NCBI GenBank assembly: GCA_964511535.1 | Contig: CAZEFW010000123.1 | Location: 1 to 29,116, forward strand | Length of the DNA: 29,116 nt | Source: CAZCFB01 sp964511535 | GTDB lineage: Bacteria > Myxococcota_A > Polyangia > GCA-2747355 > CAZCFB01 | Reading direction: 5' to 3' | Shown here: piece by piece, positions 22,074 to 29,116 of the stretch | Numbering within the stretch: the stretch's first letter is position 1 | How the letters are laid out: every line of letters starts with the position of its first letter | Position numbers and translations under genes: made by a program | Notes under the pieces: model-generated | Seen by the model: the letters and a program-made list of their open reading frames with translations, nothing else | What the model was told of the DNA's origin: nothing | Databases searched by the model: none

Positions 22074-23561
22074 CTACTTCAATTTGGCCGCGAAGATGTC
22101 GTAGCTGCCCTTGCTGGTGAGGTTCACCCCGTCGATGGCCACCGGGGCGGTGAACGATCCCACGGCGAAGGTGCCGGCGGAGCCGTGGATATCGATCCCC
22201 TGGGAGAGCACGTCACCGGCGCCGCTGAAGCTGGTTATCTTGCCCCACTTGCCCGCGCTGTCGATGGCCGCCACGTAGCCGTCCGCCTTGCCCTTGGAGG
22301 TGATGCTGGCGCTGCCGAAGCTGGCGCTGCCCTGGATCGAGCCGGTGATGGCCGCGCCCCCGGCGCCGTCGAGATCGATGCCCAGGCTGCGGTCGAACTG
22401 GGTGCCGCCGGCCGACGTCGCCCAGCTCCACTTGCCGTCCTTGTCCATCCTGGTGACGAAGATGTCGCTCGAGCCTTTTGAGGTGAGGGTCCCGGTCCCG
22501 AAGGTGACCGCCCCGTCGAACCGGCCGGTGATGAAGGTGCCGCCGGTGTTGTCCACCGCGATCTCCACGGAGTTGTAGATGCCCTTGGCCGCGCTGGCCC
22601 ACTTCCAGCCGCCCTTGCCGTCCATCTTCGCCACGAACAGGCTCGAGGCGGTGGAGCTCAGCGTGCGGCCGCCGAACTTCACAGTCTTGTGGAACGTCCC
22701 GGCCACCACCGCGTCGCCGCTGCTGTCCAGGCCCACGCTGTGGGCGATGTCGACCCCGGTGCTGCCCGTCGTCTTGACCCACCCGAACTTGCCGTCCAGA
22801 TCGTACCTGGCCACGTACAGGTCGATGCCGCCGCCGGAGGTCACCGGCACCGCGCCGAAGGTGGCCTTGGCCGAGAACTTGCCCACCACCGTCACGTCGC
22901 CCTTGGCGTCCACGGCGACGTCCTCGGCGTTGCTGGCCGCGGTGGACTCCGGCGCCCGGGCCCAGACCCACTTGCCGGCGCTGTCGAGCTTGGCCACGAA
23001 GGCGTTGCCGCCGCTGGTGGCGGTGACCTTGGAGGTCAGCGTTGTGGATCCCATGGTCACCTTCTTCTTGAAGGAGCCGCTCACCAGGAGGTTGCCCTGG
23101 GCGTCCAGGGCGCTGCTGGTCACGGCGACCTCGCTCCCGGTGGGGCTGACGGCCCAGAGCACCTTGCCCGACGGGTCGACCTTGACCACTGCGGTGGCGT
23201 AGCCGCCGCTCGGGGCGGTGAGGGCCCTGGCGCCGAAGGCGACGTTGCCCTCAAACTCGGCGGTGAAGTGGGCGTTGCCGCTGGCATCCACGACGATGGT
23301 CCGGCCGAAGTCGAGGGAGGATCCGCCGGCGGTGAGGATCCAGGACTTGGCCGCCGGGGACTTGTCCGCGCCGCCGCCCGTGTCCGCGGCGCTGCCGTCC
23401 ACCGCCCAGTCCGCCCCCGGCCCGTCATCACCCACGTCCTTGCCCGGCAGCATGTCATCTCGGCCCAGGTCGGGTAGGGGTTCATCATCCTCATTGCAGC
23501 CAGCGCATGACTGCATGGAGAGGCAGCACGCGACGGCTACGATCAGCGCTCTCTTTTTCAT
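22074..23561 (-). CDS. SBBP-type seven-repeat beta-propeller lipoprotein
   Basis: This 495-residue lipoprotein has a signal peptide followed by Cys19 or Cys22 (MQSCAGC) and then NEDDE. An Asp/Gly stalk runs to about residue 70. It has seven repeats of roughly 60 residues with the pattern VDxxGNxxVxGxFxGxVxFGxxxLTSxGxxDxFVAKxDxxGKWxWA, for example VDAKGDVTVVGKF, LDSSGDAVVAGTF and VDNTGGTFITGRF. This is the SBBP/beta-propeller repeat family, and seven repeats suggest one closed propeller. The product is predicted at the outer surface with an unknown ligand. The start at 23561 (MKKRALIVAV) has AGGTGG upstream; the in-frame ATG at 23582 only adds seven charged residues. It may be co-transcribed with the M15 gene downstream. 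Confidence 0.88.
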   Translation of the reverse strand: MKKRALIVAVACCLSMQSCAGCNEDDEPLPDLGRDDMLPGKDVGDDGPGADWAVDGSAADTGGGADKSPAAKSWILTAGGSSLDFGRTIVVDASGNAHFTAEFEGNVAFGARALTAPSGGYATAVVKVDPSGKVLWAVSPTGSEVAVTSSALDAQGNLLVSGSFKKKVTMGSTTLTSKVTATSGGNAFVAKLDSAGKWVWARAPESTAASNAEDVAVDAKGDVTVVGKFSAKATFGAVPVTSGGGIDLYVARYDLDGKFGWVKTTGSTGVDIAHSVGLDSSGDAVVAGTFHKTVKFGGRTLSSTASSLFVAKMDGKGGWKWASAAKGIYNSVEIAVDNTGGTFITGRFDGAVTFGTGTLTSKGSSDIFVTRMDKDGKWSWATSAGGTQFDRSLGIDLDGAGGAAITGSIQGSASFGSASITSKGKADGYVAAIDSAGKWGKITSFSGAGDVLSQGIDIHGSAGTFAVGSFTAPVAIDGVNLTSKGSYDIFAAKLK

Positions 23562-23586
23562 GGTCCACCTGCCTTGCCTCAAGATA

Positions 23587-23605
23587 GTCTACAAGGCTAG
23601 TAGAC
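23587..23605. promoter_or_regulatory. Inverted repeat upstream of the SBBP-type gene
   Basis: GTCTAC (23587-23592) and GTAGAC (23600-23605) form a perfect 6-base inverted repeat with a 7-base spacer, about 26 bases upstream of the start codon. It could be an operator or an mRNA hairpin in the leader. No clear -10/-35 pair was found around it. Confidence 0.3.
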
Positions 23606-23615
23606 AAGGGCGTCG

Positions 23616-23645
23616 CGAGCCAGCCGGTGCTCGCTGGTTGGCTCG
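23616..23645 (-). terminator. GC-rich hairpin after the small secreted-protein gene
   Basis: CGAGCCA (23616-23622) and TGGCTCG (23639-23645) form a perfect 7-base stem, with an inner CCAGC/GCTGG option. It sits 7 bases beyond the stop codon of the gene ending at 23653. No T run follows, so it would be an atypical terminator or an mRNA 3' stabiliser. Confidence 0.4.
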
Positions 23646-23652
23646 ATGCAGG

Positions 23653-24273
23653 TCAGTCCACCTTGCTGGATCCGAGCTCGACGCCCTTGATGGCGAGGGT
23701 GCCCCGGACCTCGCGCTGGTCCCGGGGCGCCTTGCAGGTGAAGCTGCCCTTGAGGGTCAGCTTCTTTCCGGCAGCCTTCATGCGCTCCACCTTCAACATG
23801 CACCCGGTGAAGCTGTGGCCGGGCGTGGACCAGGCGCGCGGAGAGGTCTTGACCCAGCGCTTCAGCGACAGCGTCAGCGGACGCGCCCGGCCGCGCCGAT
23901 CCTTGACGCCGGCGGTGCTCCTGGCGGTCACGGCGAACGGCTGCTTCGGCGTGCGCAGGGTGCAGACGCCCTCGCGGTTGTTGAACCCGATGGCGAAATC
24001 CCCGTGAGACGGGATGAACAGCTGCAGCTCCAGGTAACCCCGGGGCGTCTTGTCGGACCTGAAGGTGAGCCTCAGGCCGCTGAAGGATCCCTGGGTGACG
24101 AAGGCCCGATGGTAGGCGAGGGTGTGGCTGCCCGGCGCCAGGCCACCGCCCCCGGGGGCTTTCTTGCCAGAGGCGCCCTTTGTGGCCGAGAGCGTGACGC
24201 GGACGCCGTCCGCGCCAGCATGGGCAGTCAGGGTGAAGGAGAGGAGCAGAGCCGCGGCGAGCATGAGCTTCAT
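23653..24273 (-). CDS. Small secreted protein of unknown function
   Basis: This 206-residue protein has a clear Sec signal peptide, with basic Lys2, a leucine-rich core and a likely cleavage after LTAHA (residue 19). The mature part is basic and strand-rich, with segments such as GLRLTFRSDKTPRGYLELQLFIPSHGDFAIGF and KLTLKGSFTCKAP. It has three cysteines and no recognisable family motif. It is probably soluble and periplasmic or secreted. TATAAT lies eight bases upstream of the ATG with no Shine-Dalgarno, suggesting a leaderless transcript. It is divergent from another secreted unknown across 110 bases. Confidence 0.78.
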   Translation of the reverse strand: MKLMLAAALLLSFTLTAHAGADGVRVTLSATKGASGKKAPGGGGLAPGSHTLAYHRAFVTQGSFSGLRLTFRSDKTPRGYLELQLFIPSHGDFAIGFNNREGVCTLRTPKQPFAVTARSTAGVKDRRGRARPLTLSLKRWVKTSPRAWSTPGHSFTGCMLKVERMKAAGKKLTLKGSFTCKAPRDQREVRGTLAIKGVELGSSKVD

Positions 24274-24281
24274 GGGCAGCG

Positions 24282-24287
24282 ATTATA
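24282..24287 (-). promoter_or_regulatory. Perfect TATAAT -10 box, leaderless start candidate
   Basis: TATAAT on the minus strand ends eight bases before the ATG at 24273, predicting a leader of about two bases. There is no Shine-Dalgarno and no clear -35 in the GC-rich sequence upstream. Confidence 0.45.
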
Positions 24288-24310
24288 GCGCGCCTTCCGG
24301 GCCCTGGAGG

Positions 24311-24338
24311 TTGTCCCGGTGCCGGCCTGTGCTATGCC
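24311..24338 (+). promoter_or_regulatory. Promoter candidate for the duplicated-domain gene
   Basis: TTGTCC (24311-24316) and TATGCC (24333-24338) are 16 bases apart, preceded by TGTGC as an extended element. The predicted start near 24345 gives a leader of about 39 bases that includes the AGGAG Shine-Dalgarno. The layout resembles that at 9034-9063. Confidence 0.35.
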
Positions 24339-24383
24339 ATTGATACTCCAAATAACTTCTTATCCATGGAATCAGGAGACTTT

Positions 24384-25415
24384 ATGCTCGCCAGAACCCC
24401 CCTCTACCTGCTCGTGGCTGCCATCCTCTGCGCCGCTCCCTCCCTGGCGAGCGCAAAGATCAGCAAGGACGCCCCGGAACTGAAGGAAGCCTTGAAGGCG
24501 ATGAAGCGCATGAAGGCGCACGCCGAAAAGGATTGCATGGCAAGCTTCGAGGTCTGGGTCGACCTGGCGCCCTACGACAACTACAAGTACCCGGAGCGCT
24601 ACCCCAGGGAGAAGCTGGTCAGCGGCGGGTACCTCGGCCTGTTCGGATCCAACCTCTTCTCCGAGCTCACCAGCGTCTGCCGCACCTTCCACGGCAACAA
24701 GCCGAGCGAGTGCCAGCCCAAGATCAAGGCGTTCAAGAAGATCGTGCTCAAGGGGCACTCCAACATCGACGCCAAGAACGCGGACATCGAGGTGAAGCTG
24801 GAGGGTGACACCTTCACCCTGGTCTTCCCGCCCCAGGTTCAGTGGCGCACCGGGCTGCTGGGCAAGAAGCTGTACAAGCAGCTCTCCTGCGACGGCAACG
24901 AGGCGCTGCCGGATCTCGAGGCCGAGGCCGCCACCAAGAAGGCCGCCGCCGCCAAGCCGAAGCTGGTCAAGGGCAGCACCCTCCGCGCGGCCGCCAAGGC
25001 CTACAAGCGCTGGAAGGGCATGGCGGAGAAAGACTGCAAGACGAGCTTCGAGGTCTGGGTGGATGTGGCGCCCTACGACCACTACAAGTACCCAGAGAAG
25101 TACCCCCGGGACAAGCTGATGAGCGGCGGCTTCCTCGGTCTGTTCATCACCAACTGGTTCAACGAGATGCGCGGCGCCTGCCGCACCTTCGGCGGCAACA
25201 AGCCCACCACCTGCGTGCCCGTGCTCAAGCGCTTCGGCAAGCTCGTGTTCCGGCCGCACCACGACATGGAGGCCAAGAACACCGACATCGATCTCGTGGC
25301 CAGCGACGGCACGCTCACCGTCACCTACCCGCCGAATGTGCAGTGGCAGAACGAGCTGATGGCCAAGACCCTGTACAAGAAGTTCAAGTGCAGCGGCAGC
25401 GACGCGCTGGAGTAA
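24384..25415 (+). CDS. Secreted protein with a duplicated four-cysteine domain of unknown family
   Basis: This 343-residue protein has a Sec signal peptide ending about LASA (residue 24). It consists of two copies of one domain, residues 33-176 and 200-343, which align without a gap at an offset of 167. By my count 79 of 144 positions (55%) are identical. Shared motifs are AEKDC, SFEVWVD, APYDxYKYPExYPR, SGGxLGLF, CRTFxGNKP, AKNxDI, PPxVQW and LYK. All four cysteines are conserved in each copy (51, 99, 110, 169 and 218, 266, 277, 336), suggesting two disulfides per domain. A lysine/alanine-rich linker joins the copies. I do not recognise the family. The start at 24384 has AGGAG upstream; an in-frame ATG at 24366 would only add six residues. 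Confidence 0.88.
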   Translation: MLARTPLYLLVAAILCAAPSLASAKISKDAPELKEALKAMKRMKAHAEKDCMASFEVWVDLAPYDNYKYPERYPREKLVSGGYLGLFGSNLFSELTSVCRTFHGNKPSECQPKIKAFKKIVLKGHSNIDAKNADIEVKLEGDTFTLVFPPQVQWRTGLLGKKLYKQLSCDGNEALPDLEAEAATKKAAAAKPKLVKGSTLRAAAKAYKRWKGMAEKDCKTSFEVWVDVAPYDHYKYPEKYPRDKLMSGGFLGLFITNWFNEMRGACRTFGGNKPTTCVPVLKRFGKLVFRPHHDMEAKNTDIDLVASDGTLTVTYPPNVQWQNELMAKTLYKKFKCSGSDALE

Positions 25416-25434
25416 GGCGCGGACGCCGAGCGGA

Positions 25435-25830
25435 TCACTTCAGCTGGCGGGACCTCTTATGACCCACCCGCCGCGGCCCGGTGCTCAGCCAGAGGCAGAG
25501 CGCCGCGGCCAGGGGGAAGCCCGACACGGGGAACCAGGTGGCCCAGCCGGCCAGCATGAGCGCGGCTGCCACCGCGAACATGCCCGCCGGCGGCAGCTCG
25601 CCCGTGCGCCCGATGGCCCAGTGCAGGATCCAGCCCAGCAGGAACACCGGCACCGAGACGAACAGGAACCACGCCAGGCCGGACATGTCGATGGCGGCCG
25701 GCGCGCTGTCCTGCAGGGGGGTCGGATAGAGCAGCGCGTGCTGGCCCGTTGCCCAGCCCAGCAGGCCGGCCGCCGCGTGCAGGGCGGCCAGGATCATGAA
25801 GGCGATGCCTCCGTGACGCCGATGAATCAT
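25435..25830 (-). CDS. Small four-helix integral membrane protein
   Basis: This 131-residue protein has four predicted membrane helices at about 7-27, 51-72, 80-100 and 102-116, and a basic C-terminal tail (RRVGHKRSRQ), so both ends are probably cytoplasmic. It opens with HRRHGGIAFMILAALHAAAGLLG, similar in style to DUF6463-type small membrane proteins, but I cannot confirm the family. CTGGAG precedes the ATG. It starts 40 bases after the stop of the TPR protein gene on the same strand and may be the last gene of the kinase operon. No catalytic motif is seen. Confidence 0.75.
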   Translation of the reverse strand: MIHRRHGGIAFMILAALHAAAGLLGWATGQHALLYPTPLQDSAPAAIDMSGLAWFLFVSVPVFLLGWILHWAIGRTGELPPAGMFAVAAALMLAGWATWFPVSGFPLAAALCLWLSTGPRRVGHKRSRQLK

Positions 25831-25870
25831 CTGGACTCCAGGACCAGGCCGACAGCTCTCTCCCCGCGGG

Positions 25871-26638
25871 TCATCTCAGGTCGATCTGATAGTCGTGAGC
25901 AGGCAACCCGGGCTGTGACGCCAGCACCCCCGCCGTGACCCCTCCGCCCACGGCCACGGCGCCGATGATGGTCCAGAACCACCACCGCTTGTAGATCGGC
26001 GTGCCCGGCTGCTTCGCCTCGGGTTGCGCCGCGCGTGCGGTGGTCAGGGTCCGTGAGGTCGCTGGCTGCCTGGAGCGCTGCGCCTGTGTTGCGGACGCGG
26101 GCAGGGCCGCCGGGGCGCCTTGTGCCGTGTCCGGTGTGGGCTCCTCCGCCGGGGCGACTGTCCTGGGCTTCGGCGCGGGGTCCTCCGCTGGAACGATGGG
26201 CGCGGGCTTCGGCTTCGCCGGCTGCGCCGCCCCGGGGGCCGGAGTATCCGCCCCTGGTCCTGGGCTCCGCGCGGCTGCCCGCGCCGCGTCCAGGGCCAGC
26301 AGCCGCTTGATGGCCAGCCCACGGGACTTGCCCGTGGGGTGCGCGGCCAGGTAGCGCCGGTAGAGCACCTGGGCCTGGCCGTCATCGCCGAGCAACCGCT
26401 GGCACTCGGCCATGTTGAACAGGAAGCCGCCCTTGCCCGACAGGGCGTAGCCCTGATCGAACCGCGCCAGGGCTCCTTTGTAATCCCCCTGGTGAAATAG
26501 TCGCTTTCCGGTCTTCCAGACCACCCGCGCTCGGGCCAAGTCCTGCTCGCCGTCGGCCAGCGCGGGGGCCGGCACGAGGAGGCACATGGCGCAGGCCAGC
26601 GCGGCCACCAGGCGAGCTCTGTGGGGTGCGCTCCGCAT
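25871..26638 (-). CDS. TPR protein with signal peptide and C-terminal membrane helix
   Basis: This is a 255-residue protein. Residues 1-28 form a signal peptide (cleavage after PALA). Residues 32-120 are a tetratricopeptide-like helical region (WKTGKRLFHQGDYKGALARFDQGYALS, FLFNMAECQRLLGDDGQAQVLYRRYLAAHP). Residues 120-212 are a Pro/Ala-rich linker. Residues 215-242 are an aromatic-flanked transmembrane helix (YKRWWFW start), with a short polar tail. TPR domains mediate protein contacts, and proteins of this layout often sit beside Ser/Thr kinases in Myxococcota. The gene begins 31 bases after the kinase stop codon. The start at 26638 was preferred because it gives a proper signal peptide and has GAGGA upstream; an ATG at 26677 overlaps the kinase stop and is a possible alternative. 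Confidence 0.85.
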   Translation of the reverse strand: MRSAPHRARLVAALACAMCLLVPAPALADGEQDLARARVVWKTGKRLFHQGDYKGALARFDQGYALSGKGGFLFNMAECQRLLGDDGQAQVLYRRYLAAHPTGKSRGLAIKRLLALDAARAAARSPGPGADTPAPGAAQPAKPKPAPIVPAEDPAPKPRTVAPAEEPTPDTAQGAPAALPASATQAQRSRQPATSRTLTTARAAQPEAKQPGTPIYKRWWFWTIIGAVAVGGGVTAGVLASQPGLPAHDYQIDLR

Positions 26639-26669
26639 GCCCTGATCCTCTTGTGAGGCAGCCGCCACG

Positions 26670-29116
<2,447 letters not shown>

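Overview
The window looks like a draft or metagenome-assembled contig from the phylum Myxococcota. It is very GC-rich and predicts many secreted lipoproteins with Asp/Gly-rich stalks. One protein ends in a MYXO-CTERM sorting signal, and there is a eukaryotic-type Ser/Thr kinase. A 10-base N run at 18474-18483, flanked by G/C homopolymers, marks an assembly gap. I see no rRNA, tRNA, CRISPR array or insertion sequence, and no gene-free stretch over 300 bases; the longest, 1856-2140, holds a promoter/operator candidate.

Layout. 1-1855 (minus): the 5' two thirds of an AT-richer DUF222/13E12-type gene that runs off the left edge, and a nitrilase-superfamily amidohydrolase. 2141-8936: four surface or secreted lipoproteins with LamG, Cys-rich, Cys-repeat plus fibrinogen-like, and beta-propeller plus Cys-repeat plus glycine-rich architectures. 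9078-16756: a metabolic and signalling block with a U32/RlhA-like RNA-hydroxylation protein, a YtcJ-type amidohydrolase, a PAS-histidine kinase-receiver hybrid, a DHCR24-like FAD oxidoreductase and a DUF938 methyltransferase. 16863-25415: further envelope proteins, namely a carboxypeptidase-regulatory-like repeat protein broken by the gap, an RCC1-like lipoprotein, an M15 D,D-carboxypeptidase-like protein with MYXO-CTERM, an SBBP-type propeller lipoprotein, a small secreted unknown and an internally duplicated secreted unknown. 25435-29116 (minus): a probable operon of a zinc-ribbon/pseudokinase/kinase membrane protein (5' end off the right edge), a TPR membrane protein and a small four-helix membrane protein.

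How they fit together. About half the genes encode exported proteins built from beta-propellers, Cys-knot-like repeats and lectin-like folds, as expected for cell-surface binding or adhesion in a predatory or social bacterium. Three lipoproteins share a Cys-Ser-Asp-Asp start that resembles the Bacteroidota surface-export signal. Three different propeller families in the window each have exactly seven repeats. Start sites fall into two classes: lipoprotein genes mostly have strong Shine-Dalgarno sequences, while several other genes have a TANNNT box 6-8 bases before the ATG and no Shine-Dalgarno, a leaderless pattern. The best candidates for something undescribed are the duplicated four-cysteine domain protein at 24384-25415, the pseudokinase-kinase operon and the surface-lipoprotein signal.
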